Assembly: GCF_028473645.1 (NCBI RefSeq)
Contig: NZ_CP097269.1
Span: 62,001-126,000, forward strand
DNA from: Acidovorax sp. GBBC 1281
Lineage (GTDB): Bacteria; Pseudomonadota; Gammaproteobacteria; Burkholderiales; Burkholderiaceae_C
Length of the DNA: 64,000 nt
Direction of reading: 5' to 3'
Below, piece after piece: positions 42,598 to 52,435 of the stretch. Each line of letters starts with the position of its first letter. The stretch's first letter is position 1. The notes beneath the pieces were generated by a model, which saw only the letters and a program-made list of their open reading frames with translations, was not told where the DNA came from and made no database searches. Both the position numbers and the translations under genes were made by a program.

Positions 42598-44551
42598 ATC
42601 GCCTGGCTGCACCACCGCATCCCCAGCCCCCAGCCGAAACACCCCCGCCGCCCGAACCAGCTCTTCCGCCTGCGCCCGCAGGCTGTTCGCCGCGGCGGCC
42701 ATCTCCTCCACCAGCGCGGCGTTCTGCTGGGTGGCCTGGTCCATCTCGGTGACGGCCTCGCCCACCTGGGAGACGCCCAGCGACTGCTCGTGGCTGGCCG
42801 CGCTGATCTCGCCCATGATGTCCGTCACGCGGCGGATGGCGGTGACCACGTCGGTCATGGTGCTGCCCGCCTGGTCGGCCAGGGCGCTGCCCTGCGCCAC
42901 CCGTTCCACGCTGGCGCCGATCAGCGCCTTGATCTCCTTGGCCGCCTCGGCGCTGCGGCCGGCCAGGCTGCGCACCTCGCCGGCCACGACGGCGAAGCTG
43001 CGGCCCTGCTCGCCCGCGCGGGCGGCTTCCACCGCGGCGTTCAGCGCCAGGATGTTGGTCTGGAAGGCGATGCCGTCGATCACGCCGATGATGTCGCCGA
43101 TCTTGCGCGAGGCGGCGTGGATCCCCTGCATGGTCTCCACCACGCGCGTGACCACGGCGCCGCCCTGCACGGCCACGGTGCTGGCGTGTTCGGCGAGCTG
43201 GTTTGCCTGCCGCGCGCTGTCGGCGTTCTGGCGCACGGTGGCGGTCATCTCCTCCATGGAGGCGGCGGTTTCCTCCAGTGCGCTGGGCCTGGGCCTCGGT
43301 GCGGGCCGACAGGTCCATGTTGCCCTGGGCGATCTGGGCGCTGGCGGTGGCCACGCCCTCGGAGCCGCTGCGCACCTGCGCCACCATGGGCTTGAGGCGC
43401 GCGCGCATCTGCTGCTGCGCGGCGATGAGCCGGCCCACCTCGTTGCTGCCGTGGGCGGTGTCCTCGCCGCTCAGGTCGCCCGCGGCCACGGCGCTGGCCA
43501 GGTCCACGGCCTGCGCCAGCGGCCGGGTGATGGAGCGCACGAAGACCGCCGCCAGCCCGCCCGCGAGGGCCAGCGCCAGCGCCATGGCCAGCGCGGCGAC
43601 ACCCAGGGCACGCTGGTGGCGGGCCACGCGCTGCTGCAGCGCGGCCTCCAGGCTGGCCATGGCGGTGGCGTTCAGGGCGCTCAGCGCCTCGATGGTTGCC
43701 GAGAGGTCGTCGAAGTAGTCCTTGGCGGGCAGGGTGATCTCGGTGGCCTTGAGCAGCCCCCGGTCGGCCAGGCCGCGCGATGCGGCCACGCGCTGGCGCA
43801 CGGCCGACACCTGGGCGCCCAGCGCCTGCTGCAGGCTGGCATCGCCGGCCATGGCGCGGTCGAAATTGCGGAAGGTGCTTTCCTCCAACTCGCCCACGCG
43901 CTGCTGCAGCGCCTGCAGCGAGCCCTTGCCCTCGGGCGGCAGGCTGGCGCGCGCGAGGTACCCGGCGCCTTGGCCGCGCAGCAGGCCGATTTTTTCGCCC
44001 AGCAGCGGGGCGTGGACCAGCGAGGCCTGGATCAGGTCCTGCGTGGCGGTGTCGGGATCGGTCTGGAAGCCGTAGGCGTGCAGCAGCTCCTCGCTCACCC
44101 GCAGCAGGTCGGCCACCAGCTGCGTGTGCTGCGCCAGGGCCTGCGCGGCGGGCAGCGCGCGGGCCGCCACGGCCTGCTCCAGCGCGCGCCAGGCCTGCGC
44201 CGCGTCGGCCCAGGCCTTGACCTGCGCCGCGGGGGCCGCGGCAGCCGCCATCTGCCGGTCGGCCTCGGCCAGGGCCTTGTTCATCGCATCGCGCACGGCG
44301 GGCCGGCGCGCGCCCAGCACCTCGTCCCCGTTGAGCATGGCGGCCGACAGGCCCCGGTGCACCTGCAGCCACTGCGCGGCCTGGTTGACCGCGATGATGG
44401 CCGGCGCGCCCGCGCTCTCGTGGCGCGCATCGCCGATCTCCTGCAGCGCGCCGCGCACGTACAGCCCGGTGGGCAGCGCGGACATCAGCACGGCGATCAC
44501 GCCGAGGATCAGGAATTTCTGAAGCAGGGTGAGGCGGTGGAGGATGGGCAT
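42580..44551 (-). pseudogene. Methyl-accepting chemotaxis protein with a single-base frameshift
   Basis: The N-terminal frame (from 44551) has TM1 (LLQKFLILGVIAVLMSALPT), a long ligand-binding helical region, TM2 and HAMP, ending in SARTEAQAQ. The C-terminal frame begins near [12 protein letters not shown] and has the full signalling tip [31 protein letters not shown]. The two join if one G is removed from the run at 43285-43287, restoring [17 protein letters not shown]. It is either a true inactivating indel or an assembly error. The C-terminus is supplied by the overlapping repeat element. Confidence 0.9.
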
Positions 44552-44657
44552 TTTGTGTAAACAAATGTTTGGTTCTGGGGTCTAGCAAGACATGTGCCTT
44601 TGCCCCTTGTCTCCCGCTTTCATCTTAATAATTCAATGATTGTTGTATAGTCGAATA

Positions 44658-44981
44658 ATGAATGAATCCGATGTGGTCCAAGCCCTGGCTGCCCTGGCGC
44701 AGGCCGTGCGCCTGCGTGTCTTTCGGGCGCTGGTGGTGGCGGGCGAGGAGGGCCTCACGCCCGGCGCCCTGGCCGAGCGCCTGGAGATCGCGCCCAACAC
44801 CCTGTCGTTCCACCTCAAGGAACTGACGCACGCAGGCCTCGTCAGCCAGGAGCGCCAGGGCCGCAACCTGATCTACCGCGCCGCCTACCCGGCCATGACC
44901 GCCCTGCTGGCCTATCTCACCGAGAACTGCTGCCAGGGCGCGCCGTGCCTTCCCGCCGCCGCCAACGCATGCCAGTGCTAG
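44658..44981 (+). CDS. arsR: ArsR-family arsenical-responsive repressor with C-terminal cysteines
   Basis: A 107-residue winged-helix repressor: LTPGALAERLEIAPNTLSFHLKELTHAGLV forms the HTH. The classical ELCVCDL metal site is missing; a C-terminal CCQGAPC (Cys91, Cys92, Cys97) resembles the S3-type As(III) site described in Acidithiobacillus ferrooxidans ArsR. The upstream AT-rich stretch with ATTCAATGATTG and TCGAATAAT is a likely operator. ATG 44658 is favoured over an upstream TTG. It heads the arsC-arsH genes. Confidence 0.9.
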   Translation: MNESDVVQALAALAQAVRLRVFRALVVAGEEGLTPGALAERLEIAPNTLSFHLKELTHAGLVSQERQGRNLIYRAAYPAMTALLAYLTENCCQGAPCLPAAANACQC

Positions 44982-45058
44982 CCATGCCAGCCACGCGTGG
45001 GCTTCAGCCACTCCGGGCTCTTTCGCCCCATCGCACTGCCGGCCCTCCGGAGCCCTCC

Positions 45059-45565
45059 ATGAGCGACACCCCACTCGCCCTGAACGTCCTCTTTCTCTGT
45101 ACCCACAACGCGGCCCGCAGCATCCTGGCCGAGGCCCTGCTCAACGACCTGGGCCGGGGCCGCTTCCATGCCCATTCCGCCGGCAGCCACCCGCGCGCTC
45201 ACCAGCGGCCCAATCCGTTGGGCATCCAGGTGCTGCGCAGCGCAGGCATTGCGACCGACGGCCTGCGCAGCAAAAGCTGGGACGAATTCGCCGCGCCGGG
45301 GGCGCCCGCCATGGACCTGGTCATCACCGTCTGCGACAGCGCGGCCGGCGAGGTGTGCCCGATCTGGCCGGGGCACCCGGCCACCGCCCACTGGCGCCAT
45401 GCCGACCCCAGCGAAGGCGGCGGCACCGATGCCGAGAAGCTGGGCGCGTTCCGCAACACGCTGCACGCCATGAAGCGGCAACTGGAGCGGCTGGTCGCCC
45501 TGCCGCCGGACCGGCTGGACCCCGCCGTGCTGCAAGCCAGCGTCCGCCAGCTGGCCTGCGATTGA
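45059..45565 (+). CDS. arsC: Arsenate reductase, thioredoxin-coupled LMW-PTP type
   Basis: A 168-residue protein of the low-molecular-weight tyrosine phosphatase fold. The P-loop CTHNAARS carries the nucleophilic Cys and Arg, and VCDSAAGEVCPIW gives the two resolving cysteines of the triple-Cys relay. It reduces arsenate to arsenite, which normally then leaves by ArsB/Acr3; no pump gene is adjacent. The 77-bp gap from arsR and 24 bp to arsH suggest one transcript. Confidence 0.9.
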   Translation: MSDTPLALNVLFLCTHNAARSILAEALLNDLGRGRFHAHSAGSHPRAHQRPNPLGIQVLRSAGIATDGLRSKSWDEFAAPGAPAMDLVITVCDSAAGEVCPIWPGHPATAHWRHADPSEGGGTDAEKLGAFRNTLHAMKRQLERLVALPPDRLDPAVLQASVRQLACD

Positions 45566-45589
45566 GGACAGGGCGAAGCCGACACGCGT

Positions 45590-46303
45590 ATGAATCCTGA
45601 CCTTCCGAACCTCGACGCCGCGCTGCTGCCCCCCGTCGATCCCGAGCGGCTGTTCCCTGCGCGGCGCGCCACCCATGCCCCGCGCATCCTGCTGCTGTAC
45701 GGCTCGGTGCGCGAGCGGTCTTATAGCCGGCTGCTGACCGAAGAGGCGGCGCGGCTGCTGCGGGCCTTGGGCGCCGAGGCGCGCATCTTCGATCCGCGCG
45801 GCCTGCCGATGCCGGACGCGGCGCCCGACGACCACCCCAAGGTGGCCGAGCTGCGCACGCTCGCCCAATGGGCGGAAGGCATGGTCTGGACCTCCCCCGA
45901 GCGCCATGGCGCGATGACCGGCATCCTCAAGATGCAGATCGACTGGATTCCGCTGTCGGTCGGCGCGGTGCGACCCACCCAGGGCAAGACGCTGGCGGTG
46001 ATGGAGGTCTCGGGCGGCTCGCAGTCCTTCAATGCCGTCAACCAGATGCGGGTGCTGGGCCGCTGGATGCGCATGGTCACCATCCCCAACCAGTCCTCCG
46101 TGGCGAAGGCGTTCCTCGAATTCGACGAGGCCGGCCGCATGAAGCCGTCGAGCTACTACGAGCGCGTGGTGGATGTGATGGAAGAGCTGGTGAAATTCAC
46201 CCTGCTGACGCGCGACGGCGCCGCCTACCTGGTGGACCGCTACAGCGAGCGCCGGGAAAGCGCGCAGGCCCTGTCGCAGCGCGTGAACCAGCGCAGCCTC
46301 TGA
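45590..46303 (+). CDS. arsH: ArsH NADPH-dependent FMN reductase
   Basis: A 237-residue flavodoxin-fold protein. The FMN phosphate-binding loop is [16 protein letters not shown], and [23 protein letters not shown] is the ArsH signature. ArsH oxidises methyl- and aryl-As(III) compounds and confers organoarsenical resistance. It completes the three-gene ars cluster. The length matches the family. Confidence 0.95.
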   Translation: MNPDLPNLDAALLPPVDPERLFPARRATHAPRILLLYGSVRERSYSRLLTEEAARLLRALGAEARIFDPRGLPMPDAAPDDHPKVAELRTLAQWAEGMVWTSPERHGAMTGILKMQIDWIPLSVGAVRPTQGKTLAVMEVSGGSQSFNAVNQMRVLGRWMRMVTIPNQSSVAKAFLEFDEAGRMKPSSYYERVVDVMEELVKFTLLTRDGAAYLVDRYSERRESAQALSQRVNQRSL

Positions 46304-46544
46304 GCGGTCGGCGGGGCGGGGGCGGGGCCGCACACGGCACGCTGTCCCGCGCGGCCACACGGAAACCGGGGCCGTGCTGAATAATCGATCTTCTCGCGCC
46401 CCCCTTCCCCCAGCCCCCTTTTTTCCGCGCCGGCCTGCCGGCGAACCGCCGCATGCCCTGTCCCGTGCTTCCTTTCGCCTTCGCCGCGCTGCCGCGCCCT
46501 GGACGACTCCGCTTGCCCTGCCTGCCGGGCCGCAGGGGGGCCGC

Positions 46545-47495
46545 ATGAGCGCGGCGGCCCGCGCGCCGGGCGGCGATGCCATGGCCACGCGCGATGTGCT
46601 GGCCGCGATGGCGGTGGTGGTCATCTGGGGGGTCAATTTCGTGGCGATGAAGTGGGGCCTGCGCTACTTCACGCCGTTCCAGCTCGGGGCCGTGCGCTAC
46701 CTGTTCGCCGCGCTGCCGCTGGTGTTCTTTCTCAAGCCGCCGCGCATGCACTGGCGCTGGGTGCTGCTGTTCGGGCTGTTCCAGGGCGTGGGGCAGTTCG
46801 GCTTTGGCTTCTTCGCCCTGAAGCTGGGCATGACGGCGGCGCTGGCCAGCGTGCTCATGCAGACGCAGGTGTTCTTCACCGCGCTGTTCGCGTTCGGCAT
46901 CCTGCGCGAGCGGCCCGGGCGGCCGCTGGTGGTAGGCATGGCGATCGCGGCGGTGGGCCTGGCGTGCTTCGCCATGAACTTCATCGGGCCGGGGGCCACC
47001 GGCACGGGCGTGGGCGGGGCGACGATGGTGGGCATCTGCCTCACGCTGTGCGCGGCCGCGTCCTGGGCGGTGTCCAACATTGTCTCGCGCATGGCGCAGC
47101 GGGCATCGCCGGGCTACAAGCCGCTGTCGTTCGTGGTGTGGAGCAGCCTGGTGCCGGTGCTGCCGTTCGCGGCGCTGTCGGCCCTGACCGATGCGGACGC
47201 GGGCCGCTGGCTGCACTGGGACGCCTGGGCCGCGCTGCCTCCGGTCGCCTGGGGCTCGATCGCCTACCTGGGCTGGGTGGCCACCATCGTCGGCTACGGC
47301 CTGTGGACGGGGCTGCTCACCCGCTACCCGGCCAACCGCGTGGCGCCCTTCAGCCTGGGCGTGCCCGTGGTGGGGCTGGCCGCCGGGCTGCTGGTGCTGG
47401 GCGAGGTCGTCACCGCCTGGCAGTGGGCCGGCGTGGCCTGCGTGGTGCTGGCGCTGGGGTGCGTGGTGCTCGGGCCGCGCTGGGAGCGGCGCTGA
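46545..47495 (+). CDS. EamA/DMT-family transporter
   Basis: A 316-residue protein with ten predicted helices in two EamA repeats (VLAAMAVVVIWGVNFVAMKWGLRYF at the start; LTLCAAASWAVSNIVSRM opening the second). It is of the RhtA/YedA-like exporter type. ATG 46545 was chosen; an in-frame ATG at 46579 region is possible. It follows arsH after 241 bp with no clear terminator, but no link to arsenic is known for this family. Confidence 0.88.
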   Translation: MSAAARAPGGDAMATRDVLAAMAVVVIWGVNFVAMKWGLRYFTPFQLGAVRYLFAALPLVFFLKPPRMHWRWVLLFGLFQGVGQFGFGFFALKLGMTAALASVLMQTQVFFTALFAFGILRERPGRPLVVGMAIAAVGLACFAMNFIGPGATGTGVGGATMVGICLTLCAAASWAVSNIVSRMAQRASPGYKPLSFVVWSSLVPVLPFAALSALTDADAGRWLHWDAWAALPPVAWGSIAYLGWVATIVGYGLWTGLLTRYPANRVAPFSLGVPVVGLAAGLLVLGEVVTAWQWAGVACVVLALGCVVLGPRWERR

Positions 47496-47532
47496 CCGGG
47501 CGCGGTCGCCCAATCGGCACCCGTTCAACGCG

Positions 47533-48498
47533 CTACAGCGGCCGGCGGCGGGCGTAGCGCACCACCGTCACCCCTGCGCGCGCCTGGCGCGTGGAGGGCA
47601 TGACGAGCACGCAGTCGTCGTACGGCGTGGTGACGGGTTCGCCGTCGTTGTCGCCGATCACCGTGCCGGCCTTGGGGATCACTTCCAGGCCGGTGAACGG
47701 CTGCGTGAAGCGGAAGGCGCTGCTCTTGGCGACCACCGGGCCGGTCACCTCCAGCACCCACTGGCGTGGCGCATCGGGCTGGCGCCAGCCGGGCAGCAGC
47801 GCGGCCAGCGCCTCGGGGCTGAGCACCTGCGCCGCCGCGAGGAAGCGCGCGCACTGGTCGTAGGCCACGGTGCGGCTGGACAGCGCGCCATGGAAGCCGC
47901 ATTCCACCAGCAGCGAGCGCCGGTCGCCGGCCTGCGCGTCGGGCAGGCCGAAGTGCCCGTAGTCGCGCATGCGCACGCCGTCCTGGTGGCCCGCATCGGC
48001 CACGATGTGCTCGGGCGCGCCCATGCGGCGGGCCAGCTCCAGGTTGCGCGGGTGCAGGCCGGTGAGCAGGAGCGGCGCCCCGGGCTCGTGCATCGAATGC
48101 AGGTCGAGCAGCCAGTCGGCGCGCGCCACGAAGGGCCGCAGCGCGGCGGCGCGGCGGCGCTCGCGCGTGTCGCCCGCATCCATGCGCTCGTCGGACCACT
48201 GGCGGTTCATGTCCTGGTCGGTGAAGCGCGAGGCGTCGTGGTCGGCCGGATCGAAGCGGTCGAAGGCCTCCAGGTTGCAGAACGCCAGCGTGAGCGATCC
48301 CTGCTGGGGGCGCAGCCCCGCCGCCAGCAGGCCCTGCAGCGCCCAGGCGCCGCAAAGCTCGTTGCCGTGCACCAGGGCGCTGATGAGGGCATGGCGGCCG
48401 GGCAGGCCGGAGTCGAAGTGCCACACGCCTTCGGTGCCGGTGTTGCCGGCGCGCCAGGGCGTGAGGTCGGGGGCGGGGAGTGCGAAGGTCCGGGGCAT
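47533..48498 (-). CDS. Succinylglutamate desuccinylase/aspartoacylase-family zinc hydrolase
   Basis: A 321-residue M14-like protein. Zinc ligands appear in LVHGNELCG (HxxE) and the later DLHSM His; RFTDQDMNRQW and VECGFHGALS are the substrate and catalytic regions of the family. It should deacylate an N-acyl amino acid or related ester. It lies five bases downstream of a Bug receptor gene, so the pair may import and process the same acyl compound; the substrate is not known. Confidence 0.85.
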   Translation of the reverse strand: MPRTFALPAPDLTPWRAGNTGTEGVWHFDSGLPGRHALISALVHGNELCGAWALQGLLAAGLRPQQGSLTLAFCNLEAFDRFDPADHDASRFTDQDMNRQWSDERMDAGDTRERRRAAALRPFVARADWLLDLHSMHEPGAPLLLTGLHPRNLELARRMGAPEHIVADAGHQDGVRMRDYGHFGLPDAQAGDRRSLLVECGFHGALSSRTVAYDQCARFLAAAQVLSPEALAALLPGWRQPDAPRQWVLEVTGPVVAKSSAFRFTQPFTGLEVIPKAGTVIGDNDGEPVTTPYDDCVLVMPSTRQARAGVTVVRYARRRPL

Positions 48499-48503
48499 CA
48501 AGG

Positions 48504-49481
48504 TCACTCCTCGATCTTGGCGAATTCGACGATCTTCTGGTACTTGGCCACTTCCGAGGCGATGAACTGGTCGGCGTTCAGGCTGGTGGAGGCCACGGTC
48601 GAGCCGGAGGCTTCCATTTTCTTGCGGAAGTCGGGCGACTGCAGCGCCTCGTTCAGCGCCTTCTTGAGCTTGTCGTGCACGGGCTTGGGCAGCTTGGCCG
48701 GGCCCATCAGGGCGAACCACACGCCGATGTCCACGTTCTTGTACTGCGGCAGCTCGGCCAGCGCGGGAATGTCGGGCGTGATGGCCGAGCGCTTGGCCTC
48801 GGTCGTGCCCAGCGCGACGACCTTGCCGCTCTTGATGTGGGGCAGGCCGCTGGAGAGCACGAACACGCCGAACTCCAGGTTGTTGCCCAGCAGGTCGTTG
48901 GTGAGCGGGGCCACGCCGCGGTAGGGGATGTGCGTCATGAACAGCTTGCCCTGCTCCTTGACCATCTCGCCCGCCAGGTGGAGCGAGGTGCCCACGCCCG
49001 AGCTGCCGTAGCTGTACTTGCCGGGGTTCTTGGACACGCGCTGCGTGAACTCGGTCGCGTTCTTCACACCCGAGCCGGTGGAGGCCACCAGCACCAGCGG
49101 CTGCGATGCGATCACGCCGATGGCGGTGAAGTCCTTCACGTCGTACTTGACCTTCTTGGTCACCAGCTTGTTGATGGCGATCTCGTTGCTCGCGCCCACG
49201 AGCAGCGTGTAGCCGTCCGGCGCGGCGCTGGCCACCTTCTGCGCGCCGATGGCGCCGCCGGCGCCACCCACGTTTTCGATCACCACCGGCACGCCCAGGC
49301 GCGCGCCCAGTTCCTGCGCCACCGTGCGCCCGGTGAGGTCGGTGCTGCCGCCGGGCGGGTAGCCGACGACGATGGTGATGGGCTTGCTTGGGTAGCTGTC
49401 CTGCGCGGCGGCGGGGCCGGCGGCCAGCAGGGCGAGGCCGCACAGCAACAGCGTGCGGCGGAAGGCGGGGTGGGCATGCAT
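48504..49481 (-). CDS. Bug-family tripartite tricarboxylate transporter substrate-binding protein
   Basis: A 325-residue periplasmic binding protein. A signal peptide (LLLCGLALLAAGPAAAQ) precedes the Bug fold with YPSKPITIVVGYPPGGSTD and VVIENVGGAGGAIGAQKVA. An AGGAGATTCCG Shine-Dalgarno precedes the ATG at 49481. No TctA/TctB membrane genes are nearby, as is usual for Bug proteins. Adjacent to the LysR gene upstream, which may control it. Confidence 0.92.
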   Translation of the reverse strand: MHAHPAFRRTLLLCGLALLAAGPAAAQDSYPSKPITIVVGYPPGGSTDLTGRTVAQELGARLGVPVVIENVGGAGGAIGAQKVASAAPDGYTLLVGASNEIAINKLVTKKVKYDVKDFTAIGVIASQPLVLVASTGSGVKNATEFTQRVSKNPGKYSYGSSGVGTSLHLAGEMVKEQGKLFMTHIPYRGVAPLTNDLLGNNLEFGVFVLSSGLPHIKSGKVVALGTTEAKRSAITPDIPALAELPQYKNVDIGVWFALMGPAKLPKPVHDKLKKALNEALQSPDFRKKMEASGSTVASTSLNADQFIASEVAKYQKIVEFAKIEE

Positions 49482-49612
49482 CGGAATCTCCTGGTGGGGT
49501 GTGGGCCGATTGTGCGAAGGCAGGCGGGGCGCGGGGGTGCCGAGTCGGCACGCCATGGTGCTGTTTCGGCACGCGGGCGCCAAGGGGGCGAACCCGATGA
49601 CGGCGCGGGCCG

Positions 49613-50506
49613 TCACCGCGTGGCGATGGCGTGCCAGATCGCCTCGGCCTGCGTGCTCAGCCGGCGCTTGGGCCGGTACAGCCGCACGTCGAACTTCGCC
49701 TCCATGCTGCGGTCGCCCGCCTTGGCCAGCCGGCCGGCCTTGCAATCGGCATGCACCATGGACCACGGCAGCCAGGCCACGCCCAGGCCCTTGTGCACGT
49801 ATTCGTATTGCGCATCGGCCGAGTCGCACTCCACCGTGCGCTGCAGGCGCTGCGTGACCGGGTGGTGCGCCAGCTGGTCCTCCACCAGCCGGCCCAGCGC
49901 CAGCGTGCGCGCGTAGGCCAGGTAGGGAATGGGGCCGGCGCCCGCCAGCGGGTGCAGCGCCGCGCCCTGCGCCGTGGCGCGCGACACCGGCACCAGCCGG
50001 TCCGAGGCCAGCGTGATGTGCGAGAACTGGCGCGCATCCAGCCGGATGGCCAGCGCCGGGTGGTGGTAGGCGATGGAGAAGTCCGCCTCGCCGCGCTCCA
50101 GCAGGGCCACGGTGTCGGCCAGCGCGCGGGTCAGGATGCACAGCTCGCAGTCCTTCATCACCGGGCGCAGCCGCACCAGCAGGTCGGCCACCACGGTGCG
50201 GGCCAACGTGCGGCCCGTGGTGAGCGTGACGGTGCGCGCCTGGCGCCCGGCCACCGCGCGCAGCTCCTCGTGCGACTGCGCGAGGTTGCGCGCCATCTGC
50301 TCGGCCGTGTCCAGAAAGACCTGGCCCGCCGCCGTCAGCCGAACGGGGCCGCTGCCGGGCTCGACCAGCGGCGTGCCGGCCCAGGCCTCCAGCGCGCGGA
50401 TGCGGCGCCCGAAGGCCGGGTGCGTCACGTGGCGCAGCTCGGCCGCGCGGGTGTAGCTGCGCTCCTGCGCCAGCACGATGAAGTCTTCCAGCCACTTGAG
50501 CTGCAT
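49613..50506 (-). CDS. LysR-family transcriptional regulator
   Basis: A 297-residue LTTR. The HTH is LEDFIVLAQERSYTRAAELRHVTHPAFGRRIRALE, with an unusual HPAFGRR in the recognition helix where SQ/ALSRQ is common. It lies upstream of the Bug/aspartoacylase pair in the same direction and probably regulates that pair. Confidence 0.9.
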   Translation of the reverse strand: MQLKWLEDFIVLAQERSYTRAAELRHVTHPAFGRRIRALEAWAGTPLVEPGSGPVRLTAAGQVFLDTAEQMARNLAQSHEELRAVAGRQARTVTLTTGRTLARTVVADLLVRLRPVMKDCELCILTRALADTVALLERGEADFSIAYHHPALAIRLDARQFSHITLASDRLVPVSRATAQGAALHPLAGAGPIPYLAYARTLALGRLVEDQLAHHPVTQRLQRTVECDSADAQYEYVHKGLGVAWLPWSMVHADCKAGRLAKAGDRSMEAKFDVRLYRPKRRLSTQAEAIWHAIATR

Positions 50507-50549
50507 GGCCGGCGGTGGTTGAGCGAAGGGGTGGCAGGGCGCGCGGCGC

Positions 50550-51374
50550 TCAGGCGCGGGCGGCGTTCAACGTGTCCCGCGTGGCCAAGGCCACGGCGCG
50601 CGCGGCTGTGGCGAAGCCCTCGCCATCGGCCGCGTACAGGATGGCGCGGGACGAGTTCACGAGGATCGGGCCGCCCTCGCGCCGCCCGGCCCGCACCGTG
50701 GCCGCCGCATCGCCGCCCTGCGCGCCCACGCCGGGAATCAAGAGCGGCAACGTGGGCGCCAGGGCGCGCACGCGCTCGATCTCGGCCGGGTAGGTGGCAC
50801 CCACCACCAGGCCCAGCTGGCCGTTGGTGTTCCACGGGCCCTGCGCCAGCCGCGCGACGTGCTCGTACAGCAGCGGCTGCCCGTCCACGCTGGCCAGCCG
50901 CTGGTTCTGCAGGTCGTCGCCGCCCGGGTTGGAGGTGCGGCACAGCAAAAAGGCGCCCTTGCCGTGGTAGGCCAGGTAGGGCTCGATGGAATCGAAGCCC
51001 ATGAAGGGCGAGAGCGTCACCGCATCGGCGCCGTAGCGCTCGAAGGCCTCGCGGGCGTACTGCCCGGCGGTGGAGCCGATGTCGCCGCGCTTGGCGTCCA
51101 GCACCACCGGCACGTGCGGCGCGGTGGCGCGCATGTGGGCCATGAGGCGTTCGAGCTGGTCTTCGGCGCGGTGCGCGGCGAAATAGGCGATCTGCGGCTT
51201 GAAGGCGCAGGCCAGGTCGGCGGTGGCATCGACGATGGCGGCGCAGAAGTCGTAGATCTTGCGGGCGTCGCCACGCATCGCTGCGGGAAACCGGTCGGGT
51301 TCGGGGTCCAGGCCCACGCACAGCATGGAGTCGTTCTGCGCGGCCGCGCCCTGCAGCATGTCGATGAAGGTCAT
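50550..51374 (-). CDS. pyrF: Orotidine 5'-phosphate decarboxylase
   Basis: A 274-residue TIM-barrel enzyme of the long type-2 PyrF group. The catalytic tetrad motif [10 protein letters not shown] is present, as are [13 protein letters not shown] and the C-terminal phosphate loop PGVGAQGGD. It makes UMP in the last de novo pyrimidine step. ATG 51374 is the first in-frame Met after a conserved length. It diverges from the EamA gene across 67 bp. Confidence 0.95.
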   Translation of the reverse strand: MTFIDMLQGAAAQNDSMLCVGLDPEPDRFPAAMRGDARKIYDFCAAIVDATADLACAFKPQIAYFAAHRAEDQLERLMAHMRATAPHVPVVLDAKRGDIGSTAGQYAREAFERYGADAVTLSPFMGFDSIEPYLAYHGKGAFLLCRTSNPGGDDLQNQRLASVDGQPLLYEHVARLAQGPWNTNGQLGLVVGATYPAEIERVRALAPTLPLLIPGVGAQGGDAAATVRAGRREGGPILVNSSRAILYAADGEGFATAARAVALATRDTLNAARA

Positions 51375-51441
51375 GGGGCGCGATTTTAGGGGGCGGGGCC
51401 GCCGGTGGCGCCGCGAGCGCCGCCGTGCCCGTCCCGGCACA

Positions 51442-52350
51442 ATGCCGCGCATGCCCGCCCTGTCCCCCCGCCAGCTCGTCGCCCTGATCCTCGTCACCCT
51501 CATCTGGGGCTTCAACTGGCCGGTCATGAAGCTCGGCGTGGCGGGCTTTCCGCCGCTGGCGTTCCGCGCGATCTCGCTGTGGCTCGGCCTGCCGGTGCTG
51601 GCCCTGGCGCTGGTGCTGCTCAAGGCCCCGTTCGCCGTGCCGCGCGCGTACTGGCTGCCGCTGGCGGGCTTGGGGCTGGTCAACATGGTGCTGTGGCACG
51701 CCTTCAGCATCACGGCCATTCCGTCGCTGTCCAGCGGGCGCGCGGCCATCCTGGGCTACACCATGCCGATTTTCTCGGCCGTGCTGGGCGCGCTGTGCTT
51801 CGGCCACCGCCTGGCGCCGCGCGCCTGGGCGGGCGTGGCGGCGGCGGCCGGGGGCGTGCTGCTGCTGCTGTGGCACGAGCTGAGCCAGCTCGGCGGCCGG
51901 CCCGTCGGCGTGGGGCTGATGCTCACCGCCGCCGCCTGCTGGGCGCTGGGCACGCAACTGCTGCGGCGCAGCACCCTGCCGCTGCCAGTGCTGACCCTGT
52001 CGTTCTGGATGACGGTGCAGAGCACCGTGGTGCTGAGCCTGCTGTCGCTGCTGCTGGAGCACGACCGCTGGCAGGCCCCGTCCGCCGTGGGCTGGGGTGC
52101 CATCGCCTTCAACGCGGTGTTGGTGCTCGGCTTCGCGCAGCCGGCGTGGTTCTTCCTGGTGCGGGGCTTGCCGCCCGTGGCGTCCACCTTGAGCGTGATG
52201 ATGATTCCGGTGCTGGGCGTGTTCAGCGGCGCGGTCTGGCTGGGCGAGCGCCTGCACTGGCAGGACTGGGCGGCCGTGGCGCTGATGGTGCTGGCGATCG
52301 CGTCGGTGCTGTGGCCGCAGCGCCCTGCGGCCACAGCGGGTGCGGCATGA
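51442..52350 (+). CDS. EamA/DMT-family transporter
   Basis: A 302-residue membrane protein with two EamA repeats ([43 protein letters not shown]). ATG 51442 and ATG 51451 are both possible. GGCACAAT directly precedes 51442; if this is the -10 region the mRNA would be nearly leaderless. The gene converges with pgk across an R1 element. Confidence 0.88.
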   Translation: MPRMPALSPRQLVALILVTLIWGFNWPVMKLGVAGFPPLAFRAISLWLGLPVLALALVLLKAPFAVPRAYWLPLAGLGLVNMVLWHAFSITAIPSLSSGRAAILGYTMPIFSAVLGALCFGHRLAPRAWAGVAAAAGGVLLLLWHELSQLGGRPVGVGLMLTAAACWALGTQLLRRSTLPLPVLTLSFWMTVQSTVVLSLLSLLLEHDRWQAPSAVGWGAIAFNAVLVLGFAQPAWFFLVRGLPPVASTLSVMMIPVLGVFSGAVWLGERLHWQDWAAVALMVLAIASVLWPQRPAATAGAA

Positions 52351-52352
52351 AA

Positions 52353-52404
52353 AGTGCCTCCGGCACAATAACCACTAGGGCATATAGCTATTAATTTAAT
52401 AGCA
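52353..52404. repeat. Dispersed palindromic element (R1 family)
   Basis: GGCACAATAACCA, CTAGGGC (52375-52381) and the near-perfect GCTATTAATTTAATAGC (52387-52403) lie between the convergent EamA exporter and pgk genes. Same module order as the other copies. Confidence 0.88.
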
Positions 52405-52409
52405 AACAA

Positions 52410-52431
52410 GCGGCGGGCGTGAACCCGCCGC
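52410..52431 (-). terminator. pgk: Hairpin downstream of pgk
   Basis: GCGGCGGG (52410-52417) and CCCGCCGC (52424-52431) form a strong stem with a six-base loop, immediately after the pgk stop. On the minus strand it is followed by TTGTTTG, a weak T-rich tract, so it probably acts as the pgk terminator. Confidence 0.7.
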
Positions 52432-52435
52432 CGGC

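Noticed and set aside
16941..52350. Four EamA exporters as a recent gene amplification
   Set aside because: The four proteins differ throughout and have different neighbours; they look like separate members of a large superfamily.
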